From KBS50 sp042666615 (lineage in GTDB: Bacteria > Actinomycetota > Actinomycetes > Mycobacteriales > Micromonosporaceae), in contig NZ_JBHTDD010000023.1 of the NCBI RefSeq assembly GCF_042666615.1, positions 1-64,000 of the forward strand: 64,000 nucleotides of DNA. Direction: 5' to 3'. Shown here piece by piece: positions 19,430 through 26,624 of this stretch. Position numbers and translations under genes: made by a program. A model generated the notes under the pieces. The model was given only the letters and a program-made list of their open reading frames with translations. It made no database searches and had not been told where the DNA came from. Position 1 is the stretch's first letter. The number at the start of each line of letters is the position of its first letter.

Positions 19430-20718
19430 TGCACTCGCGTCTGCCCATCGCTGTCGCGCCCGCACGCGACGAGACCGCCGTCTCCTACGTCACCCGGCTC
19501 GCCGACCTGCACGGCCTGTCCTTCGGCGAACTCTGGCAGCAAGTCAGCCGGCCTCGCACCCCGGCCAGCCCAGCCCGGTTCATCGCCGCGGACCTGCTCG
19601 CCGCCGTCACCGGCATCCCCGAACAACGGCTGACCCGCGCCGTCATCGAAATCCGCCGACCCGAACCCGACTGGCTGGCCTACCGCCACGAACCGCAGAA
19701 CGGCTGCCCCCGCTGCACCGCCCGGCACCCCGGCGGCCCAGTCCGGCAACTGCTGCCGCACCACCGCTACGTCTGCGTCCGCCACCGCATCTGGATCGGC
19801 CCGCCGGACGTGATCGACCAGCCCTACCCGACCCTCGACGAACTGCCCGAGATCGTCGCCGCGCAACGCGCGCACCTACGGCTGCTGCACCGCCTCGGCC
19901 CCGCCGCCACCTACGACGCCGTGCTCACCGGCTTCCTCATCTGCGGGCACCGCTGGGACCAACCCGCGCACGAACCCGAATACGCGCAGCTCGACTGGGA
20001 CGACCGGGCCGTCCAACTCATCCCGCACGACACTGCCGAGACCTCCTTCAGCACCTCCCGGCTGTTCGCCGCGACCTACCCCGAAGCCGTCAAACTCGCC
20101 GCGCTCATCGGCTCCCTGCACTGGCGGCGCCTCGCCGCGAGCGGCCCCGGCGGACAACAACGCTTCGCCAAGGAGATCGGCCGCCGCCTCGGCCAATCCG
20201 ACTACCAGCCCAAAGTCGCCAAAGACCCGATCGCCCACTGGATCGACGACGACTGCTGGCGACCACCCAGCCTGCCCCGAACCACCTACCGCACCCAGCG
20301 CGGTTTCGGCGGCCAAAGCGCGCCGAAAGCCCATCAGCACAGCCTCGACCGGCACGCCCGCAGCGCCCGCTGGTTCGCCCGCAACCGCCTCGGCGGACGC
20401 GGAATCCTCTACCACCGCCACGTCGGGTCCGTCCTCGCCCGCGACTGGTCACGCCGCATGGACCTGTTCATCGGCACCGTCGCCGCCAGCGCCGAAGCAA
20501 CCACCTACTCCGACTCGAACACCCCGGCTGTCAGCGTCGATGACACATCCGAACCCAGGATCGCCGACTACATGAGACCCACCGCAGTGCAGTCCGATTA
20601 CCTCGCCACCGCCGTCAACCCCGCACCTTGGCCGAGCCGCGACGCGCCACCAGAGCGCGGAGGACGACCGCTGCTCGGACGCGAACGCAAGATCTTCCGC
20701 ACCGCGGCGGGCTGCTGA
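19429..20718 (+). CDS. tniQ: TniQ/TnsD target-selection protein
   Basis: 429 aa. The N-terminal TniQ core (DETAVSYVTRLADLHGLSF) is followed by a CxxC...CxxH zinc ribbon (Cys93, Cys96, Cys116, His119) and a helix-turn-helix-rich C-terminal half. TniQ/TnsD proteins recognise an attachment site or a partner and recruit TnsC. The medium length suggests a TnsD-like DNA-reading role rather than the very short form used by CRISPR-associated elements. Last gene of the coupled operon. The insertion point in an intergenic promoter region fits a safe-site strategy, but the recognised sequence is unknown. Confidence 0.85.
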   Translation: MHSRLPIAVAPARDETAVSYVTRLADLHGLSFGELWQQVSRPRTPASPARFIAADLLAAVTGIPEQRLTRAVIEIRRPEPDWLAYRHEPQNGCPRCTARHPGGPVRQLLPHHRYVCVRHRIWIGPPDVIDQPYPTLDELPEIVAAQRAHLRLLHRLGPAATYDAVLTGFLICGHRWDQPAHEPEYAQLDWDDRAVQLIPHDTAETSFSTSRLFAATYPEAVKLAALIGSLHWRRLAASGPGGQQRFAKEIGRRLGQSDYQPKVAKDPIAHWIDDDCWRPPSLPRTTYRTQRGFGGQSAPKAHQHSLDRHARSARWFARNRLGGRGILYHRHVGSVLARDWSRRMDLFIGTVAASAEATTYSDSNTPAVSVDDTSEPRIADYMRPTAVQSDYLATAVNPAPWPSRDAPPERGGRPLLGRERKIFRTAAGC

Positions 20719-20760
20719 TCTTGGTCACCCAGAAATCCCGGGCGATGGCATTATCGGCCC

Positions 20761-21272
20761 ATGCCAACCACCGTGACCGTCATCCGCGACGGCGGCATCC
20801 GCGCACGTGGTTACCGCGACGGCGACGCCACCGTCTACGACTGGGGATTCACCTGGGAGGGAGTCGATCGGGAGCAACGCAGCTTCGTACTGCTCGACAC
20901 CGGATTTCAGATCAACCAGCCGGTGATCTTCCCGGGCAGCAGCGCGGTTGGTGGTATTGCGACCTTGTCAGAGTCGTCGACAACGGCGACACCGTGCACG
21001 TCGATGACCATTGGATCGACGTCATCGTCGGGCCGCCCGACCATCCATACCGAGTGCTCGACCTTGAGGAGTACGCCGACGCGATCGAGTCGGGCGACCT
21101 CGACGTCGCCACCGGCATGGACGGGTTACGCCGAACGCAGTTGTTCCTCGACCGGCACCTCAACCGCCGGCATGACACTCGACGTGACAGTTGGCCTGAC
21201 TTCCCACCGCGCGCCATCGCCGCCTTGGCCGGACTCCCGATGGCCCCGCAGTGGGAGCTGCTGGACAAGTAA
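20761..21272 (+). pseudogene. DUF402-domain protein, frameshifted
   Basis: The first part (MPTTVTVIRDGGIRARGYRD to about 20940) is in one frame. The second (GWWYCDLVRVVDNGDTVHVD, then DVIVGPPDHPYRVLDLEEYA, to the stop at 21272) is in another. Together they make a normal DUF402 protein of about 170 aa. DUF402 domains occur in nucleotide-phosphatase-like proteins; the WYCDLV...DVIVGPPDHPYRVLD signature is typical. A single missing base around 20935-20950 explains the break. It is the first cargo gene after tniQ, inside the transposon. Confidence 0.75.
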
Positions 21273-21324
21273 CTCAGGCAGCAGATTTCCACGAGCAATG
21301 TCCAGACAGGGACGGGGGCAGGAC

Positions 21325-21999
21325 ATGAACCAAGGCACTCGCGAGGATTTGCTCGACCGCCTGGCTGCGGCCGTCGGCTCCGTCTCAGTCGAGCATCCGA
21401 CGAGGGTCGCCATCGACGGGCCGCCCGCCGCGGGCAAGACCACCCTCGCCGACGAACTGGCCCTCGTCCTGCGCGCACAAGGTTACGACGTCATCCGCGC
21501 GACGATCGACGACTTCCTCTTCCCCCGGGCACAGCGCTATCCACGCGGCGAGTACTCGGCCGAAGGCTGCTACTTCGACACCCATGACTACGACGCGCTG
21601 AACCGAGTCCTGCTCGATCCGCTCGGTCCAGGTGGAGATCGGCGCTTCCAGCACGCGGTCTACGACCGGACGGCAGATACCGTGTTGTCCTCGCCGGCCG
21701 CAACTGCCTCTGTCAACGCCGTGCTGCTCTTCGACGGCGTCTTCCTTATGCGCCCGGAACTGGTCGACCGATGGGAGCTGCGCATCTTCGTGTCGACCGC
21801 ACTCGAGAAAATCGTGGATCGTGCCGTGATCCGAGAGCGCCAGATGTCATCTCAGGACGAAGTCGAACGCCGCTGGCGCGAGCGTTACATCCCCTCCCAA
21901 CAGCTCTACTTCGCTACGGCCCACCCGGCCGACCGCGCCGACATCATCGTGCACAACGACGAACCCCAACAGCCAGTCTGGGAGACCCGCACACCCTGA
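21325..21999 (+). CDS. Uridine-kinase-like P-loop kinase (transposon cargo)
   Basis: 224 aa from ATG 21325. Walker A VAIDGPPAAGKTTLADELA (about residues 32-50), ATIDDFLFPRAQRYPRGEYS with the DDF substrate motif of the uridine-kinase/PanK fold, VLLFDGVFLMRPELVD, and a lid arginine segment (RAVIRERQM). It phosphorylates a small molecule, perhaps a nucleoside or antibiotic, but the substrate cannot be read. A GGGGGCAGGA tract precedes the start. It lies inside the element next to the right end. The flanking chromosomal gene at 22177 is also a P-loop kinase, but the two differ beyond the motifs. Confidence 0.75.
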   Translation: MNQGTREDLLDRLAAAVGSVSVEHPTRVAIDGPPAAGKTTLADELALVLRAQGYDVIRATIDDFLFPRAQRYPRGEYSAEGCYFDTHDYDALNRVLLDPLGPGGDRRFQHAVYDRTADTVLSSPAATASVNAVLLFDGVFLMRPELVDRWELRIFVSTALEKIVDRAVIRERQMSSQDEVERRWRERYIPSQQLYFATAHPADRADIIVHNDEPQQPVWETRTP

Positions 22000-22030
22000 C
22001 CACACTCACGCGACCCGACAAATCCGAAAA

Positions 22031-22070
22031 GTAGATCTGGACGGTCACGCCGACGATCGTCCAAATCTAC
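22031..22070. terminator. Hairpin near the right transposon end
   Basis: Arms 22031-22043 and 22058-22070 (GTAGATCTGGACG and its inverse, 12 of 13 matching) with a 14-nt loop, 31 bp after the kinase stop and 45 bp inside the right terminus. It could be the cargo terminator or a pair of inverted transposase sites. Confidence 0.55.
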
Positions 22071-22114
22071 CCTTCGAACCGCTGGTCAACGGCCTGCCGT
22101 CCGCAGCCTTCGGC

Positions 22115-22125
22115 TGGACAGGACA
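22115..22125 (-). repeat. Right terminal inverted repeat
   Basis: TGGACAGGACA, exact inverse of the left terminus at 14560-14570. Confidence 0.9.
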
Positions 22126-22130
22126 CGTGG
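22126..22130. repeat. Target-site duplication, right copy
   Basis: CGTGG, identical to 14555-14559. Confidence 0.9.
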
Positions 22131-22176
22131 CAGCGGCGCCGCGAGGCAGGGCTGGGCATTGCCTAGACTGCCGTCC

Positions 22177-22739
22177 GTGGCCATCGACCTCGTGGATCGG
22201 ATCGCCGCCGCCGTGGCCTGCCGCGAGCCGGTCGACGGCATACGCATCGTCGGTATCGATGGGCCGAGCGGCTCCGGAAAAGCCACCTCGCCCGCGACCT
22301 CGCCGAGGTGCTCGACGCTCCGATCATCGCGATCGACGACTTCGTATCGTGGGACGACTTCGCCGGATGGTGGCCACGCTTCGAGGTCCAGGTGCTCTTG
22401 CCGCTTCTTCGCGGCGAGGATGCCCACTACCAGACCAGAGACTGGACGGACTGGTACGGCAACACCCTCGGCGAGTGGAGGACCCAGCCCTGGGCATCCA
22501 CCATCATTCTCGAAGGCGTCACCTGCACCCGCCGCGAGACGATCGGTCGACTCGCCTACGCCATCTGGGTCGATGCGCCAGCGCCCCTACGACTGGCGCG
22601 CGGCCTCGCCCGAGACAGCGCCTTCGCCGGCGCCGAGCAGCTCTGGCAGAAATGGATGGCCGAGGAAGCGGCATTCTTCGCCTCCGACGGCAGTCGTGAC
22701 CGCGCCGACCTCATCATCGACACGTCCCAGCACGGTTGA
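22177..22739 (+). pseudogene. P-loop kinase (uridine-kinase-like), frameshifted
   Basis: GTG 22177 follows TAGACT (22164-22169) by 7 nt, fitting a leaderless start. The first frame reads through the Walker motif VGIDGPSGSGK. After the A4 run at 22278-22281 the family sequence continues in another frame (HLARDLAEVLDAPIIAIDDF then FVSWDDFAGWWPRFEVQVLL) to the stop at 22739. One extra A (giving AAAAA, K-S-H) restores a single protein of about 187 aa. A late segment (WVDAPAPLRLARGLARD) carries lid arginines. This is the chromosomal gene immediately right of the transposon; its promoter core appears intact because the insertion is 33 bp upstream of the -10. Confidence 0.75.
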
Positions 22740-22786
22740 CCACGTCGTCAACTGACTCGTCGCAGGTGGGGGGAACTCCAGAGCCG

Positions 22787-23632
22787 TCAGGCCGACAGCA
22801 GGTAGATACGCGGGTTCAGCTTGCCGATCATCTGGTACACGCCCCACAGGCAGTCGGTGAGCATGTACTCGTACGCCACGGTGCCGAACCGTTCCTCGTA
22901 CGCCGCCCGGTTCCGGAGCATCCGCGACACCTGTAGCAACTGCTTGGAGCTGACCGCGACGCCGTCCTCCTCGAGGCGTTCGCGGGCCTCACCATGCAAC
23001 TGGATGCACTGCTCGATGACCAGACCGGCGCCGAGGATCGCGGCCTCGAACCGCTGCGGATCGAGGCTGGCGGCGTGGATCCCGGCCGGCGGCCACATGA
23101 ACGCCGCCTCCGCGGGCGTGAGCCAGTCCGTGGCGGTCATCTGGTAGACCAGCGCACGGCCACCGGGCTTGAGGACCCGGCGGAACTCGCCGAACACTGT
23201 CTCCAGATCCGCCACGTGCACGAGCACGTCCCTGCACCAGATGAGATCGACCGAGCCGGTGGGATCGGTCAGCTTCTCGGCGACCCCCTCCTCGACGCGG
23301 ACACGGGCGGCGGCCTCGGGCTCCGCGACCGCGAACGCGGCCAGGTCACGGGCCGCGTTGTCCAGGTTGCGGCGGACCGGCTCGACGCCCCGGACCACGA
23401 ACCCGAAGCGCCGCGACAGCTCGAAGCTGTGCCGCCCGTCGCGGGCACCGACATCGAGTGCTATCGAACCTGGCGGCAGACCGGTCCCGGCGACCAGGTC
23501 GAACAACAGCCGGTTCAGGTTCCGTGGTGCCAGGCTTTCGTTCAGGGCCGCATCGAACTCCTCGTCGTCGAACGGATCGCCGTAGACGTCGTCGATGCTG
23601 CGCATGACGCGAGGCGTGGGGAGGCCGGTCAC
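22787..23632 (-). CDS. SAM-dependent methyltransferase
   Basis: 281 aa class-I methyltransferase. Motif I is ALDVGARDGRHSFELSRRFG, the acidic strand-2 loop is RGVEPVRRNLDNA, motif IV is VDLIWCRDVLVHV, then LKPGGRALVYQM. These match the small-molecule (UbiE/Methyltransf_11) type. The C-terminal part after the fold is a helical extension ending NPRIYLLSA. GTG 23632 was chosen because TAGCTT at 23640-23645 lies 7 nt upstream, the leaderless arrangement seen at several genes here; ATG 23605 is the alternative. Substrate unknown. Confidence 0.8.
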   Translation of the reverse strand: MTGLPTPRVMRSIDDVYGDPFDDEEFDAALNESLAPRNLNRLLFDLVAGTGLPPGSIALDVGARDGRHSFELSRRFGFVVRGVEPVRRNLDNAARDLAAFAVAEPEAAARVRVEEGVAEKLTDPTGSVDLIWCRDVLVHVADLETVFGEFRRVLKPGGRALVYQMTATDWLTPAEAAFMWPPAGIHAASLDPQRFEAAILGAGLVIEQCIQLHGEARERLEEDGVAVSSKQLLQVSRMLRNRAAYEERFGTVAYEYMLTDCLWGVYQMIGKLNPRIYLLSA

Positions 23633-23840
23633 GCAGCCCAAGCTATGACCGGCGATTCGGGCCGGCAACTCACTTTTCCGCGACCAGCCGGGTGATCCGT
23701 GTCGACTGAGCGGTACTGAACCCGGCACTGATCGGCCGGGTCGGCCAGCGGTATCGGGGGGCGATGACCAGTTCGGTGTCCAAGTCGTGGGCAAGACGCC
23801 AGCCGACGGCCTCGATCTCACCCGGACCACCGGGGGCGGT

Positions 23841-24428
23841 TCAGGTGCTCTCGTCGCGGAGCCCGACGCAGTCGAGCCGCCAGAACGTGTCGGAGTAGAC
23901 GAACGTCCCGGCCATCCACGGCTCGTACCCGGACAGCATGACCACCTGGAACGCGGCGTCGGGGATGCGTAGCGAGGGCTTGCGGAACCCGTGCTCGACC
24001 GCGGGGCGGAAGCCGGCGCGGGAGTAGTACCGGGGATCCCCTTCCAGGAACACCAGCGGCACCCCGCGTTTGTCGAGGTCCCGCAGACCGTGGTGGATCA
24101 GGGCGGAGCCGACCCCGCGGCGCTGCTGCCTTGGGTCGACGGCGAGCGGGCTCAGCGACGCCACCTCGACGAGCCGTCGCGGCGCGTCCAGCAGGCACCG
24201 GCTGAACATGACGTGCCCCACGACGTCACCGGCTTCCTCCGCGACGAATGACGCCACCGGCGACGCCATCGACGAGGCAGTCGAGGAGGCGGACGATGTG
24301 GCCGGATCGTCCCGCCGCAGGGCGTCGACCAGGCCGGCCACCACGTCGCCGTGCGCGCCACCGAAGGCGCGGCGGTGGAGCGAGCGCACCGCCTCATGGT
24401 CATCGAGACGCTCGTCCCGGATCAGCAT
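23841..24428 (-). CDS. GNAT-family N-acetyltransferase
   Basis: 195 aa, YhbS-like. Acetyl-CoA binding motif A is LAVDPRQQRRGVGSALIHHG. VFLEGDPRYYSRAGFRPAVE is the characteristic YhbS segment. An unusual Ser/Ala-rich insert (DDPATSSASSTASSMASPVA) sits between beta strands in the N-terminal third. ATG 24428 follows TACTGT (24436-24441) by 7 nt, so the transcript is probably leaderless. The acceptor substrate is unknown. Confidence 0.85.
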   Translation of the reverse strand: MLIRDERLDDHEAVRSLHRRAFGGAHGDVVAGLVDALRRDDPATSSASSTASSMASPVASFVAEEAGDVVGHVMFSRCLLDAPRRLVEVASLSPLAVDPRQQRRGVGSALIHHGLRDLDKRGVPLVFLEGDPRYYSRAGFRPAVEHGFRKPSLRIPDAAFQVVMLSGYEPWMAGTFVYSDTFWRLDCVGLRDEST

Positions 24429-24555
24429 GACCGCGACAGTATGTGACGCCGTCTGGGCAGACGAACGAATAACGGCGGCGCTGAGCCGGGCTGCGATACT
24501 CGCGCGATGACTGAGGCGGCTCATGCCGCGCGCCCGGGAATGTGATGATGCGTCG

Positions 24556-24843
24556 ATGCCACCTCCGCCACGGCCGCCCCGCGTCTTCCGCGCCAACGAC
24601 ATCCTCACCGGCCGCGTCGTGCTCGACGGCTATCCGTTCCGGTACCTCGTCATCGGGCCGGCGACGTCGGCGTCGTCGCTGGTCGGTGCCGCCTTCAACC
24701 GGGCGGCCGGGGAGAACTCGATGCTCGACGAGGTGCTGACGGCGGTGGAGTTCCTGGAGACCCGCGGCTGGGAACTGGTGAGCATGGACCAAGGCTTCGT
24801 GGCCTGCGTGCGTCGGGTCCGCCCGGCCGCCCACCCGCGCTGA
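24556..24843 (+). CDS. Small DUF4177-like protein
   Basis: 95 aa beginning MPPPPRPPRVFRANDILTG. The segment MLDEVLTAVEFLETRGWELV, then SMDQGFVACVRR, follows the pattern of short proteins with a GWELVS motif (DUF4177-like). No signal peptide or membrane helix. An in-frame start at 24523 would add 11 residues of less convincing sequence. Function unknown. Confidence 0.6.
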   Translation: MPPPPRPPRVFRANDILTGRVVLDGYPFRYLVIGPATSASSLVGAAFNRAAGENSMLDEVLTAVEFLETRGWELVSMDQGFVACVRRVRPAAHPR

Positions 24844-24919
24844 TCCCGGAAATCGGTTGATCATTAGGTGGGTCGTCCCACATCATCTCCCCGTCGGTGG
24901 TGGCCGGCGCGGAGGTGTG

Positions 24920-25705
24920 GTGACGTACCGGTTCGCCGTGGCGCGGCGCGACCATTCCGACCTGGCCAGCGGGTCGGTGCTGCGGTCGGCGCCGGGTCAT
25001 CCGGCCTTTCCCGTACGCCTCGCCTCGGAGGTGTTCCTGCGGGCCTGGCACATTTTGCGGCAACCCCGGCTGACGGTGTGGGATCCGTGCTGCGGCAGCG
25101 GATACCTGCTCACCGTGCTGGGCCTGCTGCACCGAGACAAGATCGCTTCGGTGGTCGCCTCCGACATCGCCGAGGACGCGCTCCGGTTGGCTCGGGCGAA
25201 CCTCGCGCTGCTGTCCATCGAGGGCCTGCGGCGGCGAGCCGCGGAGCTGGACGAGTCAGCCCGGCGCTTCGGCCGGTCGTCCTACCGGGAGGCCGGGGCG
25301 GCCGCCGGACGGCTGCGCGCGTCGCTGTCCCGGAGCGGCGGGGACCTGCCCACCCTGGTCGGGCGGGCCGACGTGTTCGACCGGGAGCAGGTGGCTGTGC
25401 TCCTGGCGGGGGCACCGCAGCCCGGGCTGGTGCTTACCGACGTGCCGTACGGCGAACAGACCGCGTGGCGGGGGGCGGGTCGGGCCGGGGGAGTGCCCGG
25501 TCTGTCGCGGTGCCTGGCGACCGCGCTGCCCGCCGCCACCATGCTCGCCGTGACCACCCGTGGGCGTCGCGTTCCGCTTCCGGACGGGGTTCGGGCGAGG
25601 GCGCGGTTCAAGGTCGGCACGCGAGCGGTCGCGCTGGTCCGGCTCGGGGACGTGGCCGGTGCCGACCGATGGCACGCCGGGGCGTCACCGCCGGGCGCGC
25701 CGTAG
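24920..25705 (+). CDS. AviRa-like 23S rRNA methyltransferase
   Basis: 261 aa. WDPCCGSGYLLTVLGLLHRD is motif I and ASDIAEDALRLARANLALLS the SAM-binding second strand. LVLTDVPYGEQTAWRG is the catalytic-loop equivalent, and an inserted helical arm (RRRAAELDESARRFGRSSYR) lies between them. This layout is that of AviRa, which methylates a guanine in 23S rRNA and protects avilamycin producers from orthosomycins. GTG 24920 has a GGAGG site four bases upstream. A SpoU-type rRNA methyltransferase follows 55 bp downstream. No orthosomycin biosynthesis genes are in the window, so it may be housekeeping or intrinsic resistance. Confidence 0.7.
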   Translation: MTYRFAVARRDHSDLASGSVLRSAPGHPAFPVRLASEVFLRAWHILRQPRLTVWDPCCGSGYLLTVLGLLHRDKIASVVASDIAEDALRLARANLALLSIEGLRRRAAELDESARRFGRSSYREAGAAAGRLRASLSRSGGDLPTLVGRADVFDREQVAVLLAGAPQPGLVLTDVPYGEQTAWRGAGRAGGVPGLSRCLATALPAATMLAVTTRGRRVPLPDGVRARARFKVGTRAVALVRLGDVAGADRWHAGASPPGAP

Positions 25706-25760
25706 CTGGTGTGCCGGGGTGGCCGGGCACCGTACCCGGCGGCGGGGCAGAATCGGCGGC

Positions 25761-26570
25761 GTGCTCGTCGAGGAGATCACCGACCCGGAGGACGACCGGA
25801 TCGCCGACTACCGCGCCCTGACCGACGTGGAACTGCGGACCCGGTGGGAGCCGCCGCACGGTCTGTTCATCGCGGAAGGCGAGCTGGTGCTGCGGCGGGC
25901 GTTGCGGGCCGGCTATCCACCCCGGTCGTTCCTGGTCGACGCGAAACGGGTGGACCAGATCGGCGAGCTTGCCGTGGGTGGGGCGCCGGTCTATGCCGCC
26001 CCGCCGGAGGTGCTCCAGCGGGCCACCGGGTTCCACGTGCACCGGGGCATCCTGGCCTCGTTCCACCGCAAGCCGGTGCCGGACCCGACCGACGTGTTGG
26101 CCGCCGCGCATCGGGTGGCGGTGCTGGAGGACGTGAACAACCACACCAATCTGGGCGCGCTGTTCCGAGGCGCGGCGGCCCTCGGCGTGGATGCGGTGCT
26201 GCTCTCCCCATCCTGCGCCGACCCGCTCTACCGGCGCAGCGTGCGGGTCAGCATGGGGGAGGTGTTCGCCGTACCCTACGCCCGGCTCGCGCCCTGGCCG
26301 GACGGCCTGGACACGCTGCGCGCCGCCGGTTTCACGGTGCTGGCGTTGACCCCGGCGCCGGACGCGGTGCCGATCCAGCGGCTCGGACCCGAGCAGCGGC
26401 GACGGGCGGCGCTGCTGCTCGGCGCCGAGGGACCGGGCCTGTCCGCGGCGGCGCAGCGGGCCAGCGATGCCCGGGTGGTGATCCCGATGCGGCGCGGGGT
26501 GGACTCGCTGAACGTGGCGGCGGCGGCCGCGGTGGCCTTCTGGGAGCTGGGCCGCGACGACCCGCTCTGA
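25761..26570 (+). CDS. SpoU/TrmH-family RNA 2'-O-methyltransferase
   Basis: 269 aa. An N-terminal substrate-binding domain (LFIAEGELVLRRALRAGYPP) precedes a SPOUT knot with motif 1 NNHTNLGALFRGAAALGVDA, motif 2 LLLGAEGPGLSAAAQ and motif 3 VVIPMRRGVDSLNVAAAAA. It methylates a ribose in rRNA or tRNA. GTG 25761 follows CAGAAT (25748-25753) by 7 nt and has no ribosome site, so a leaderless start is likely. The pairing with an AviRa-like gene recalls AviRa/AviRb, where AviRb is also a SPOUT enzyme, but this subfamily is common in actinobacteria. Confidence 0.85.
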   Translation: MLVEEITDPEDDRIADYRALTDVELRTRWEPPHGLFIAEGELVLRRALRAGYPPRSFLVDAKRVDQIGELAVGGAPVYAAPPEVLQRATGFHVHRGILASFHRKPVPDPTDVLAAAHRVAVLEDVNNHTNLGALFRGAAALGVDAVLLSPSCADPLYRRSVRVSMGEVFAVPYARLAPWPDGLDTLRAAGFTVLALTPAPDAVPIQRLGPEQRRRAALLLGAEGPGLSAAAQRASDARVVIPMRRGVDSLNVAAAAAVAFWELGRDDPL

Positions 26571-26624
26571 CGGAGCCGAGCCCGCCATCGCGAGGTCGCC
26601 GGGCACCGCGCCGAGCGGCCTGGA

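Larger units (their letters stand above)
14560..22125 (+). mobile_element. Tn7-like transposon with relaxase module, 7,566 bp
   Basis: Bounded by 11-bp terminal inverted repeats (TGTCCTGTCCA at 14560-14570, TGGACAGGACA at 22115-22125) and a CGTGG target duplication. It encodes, all on the plus strand, a MobC-like protein, a minimal HUH relaxase, TnsA, TnsB, TnsC and TniQ joined by overlapping codons, then a DUF402 gene and a P-loop kinase as cargo. No TnsE, resolvase or cas gene is present. It inserted in a gap between two divergent genes, 51 bp upstream of the kinase-like gene at 22177, disrupting neither. TnsB and the DUF402 gene carry apparent frameshifts, so current activity is uncertain. 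Confidence 0.92.

Noticed and set aside
22044..22057. Possible tRNA or attachment-site core at the right transposon end
   Set aside because: No cloverleaf can be drawn; it is just the loop of the hairpin, and the ends are defined by the TIR and duplication.
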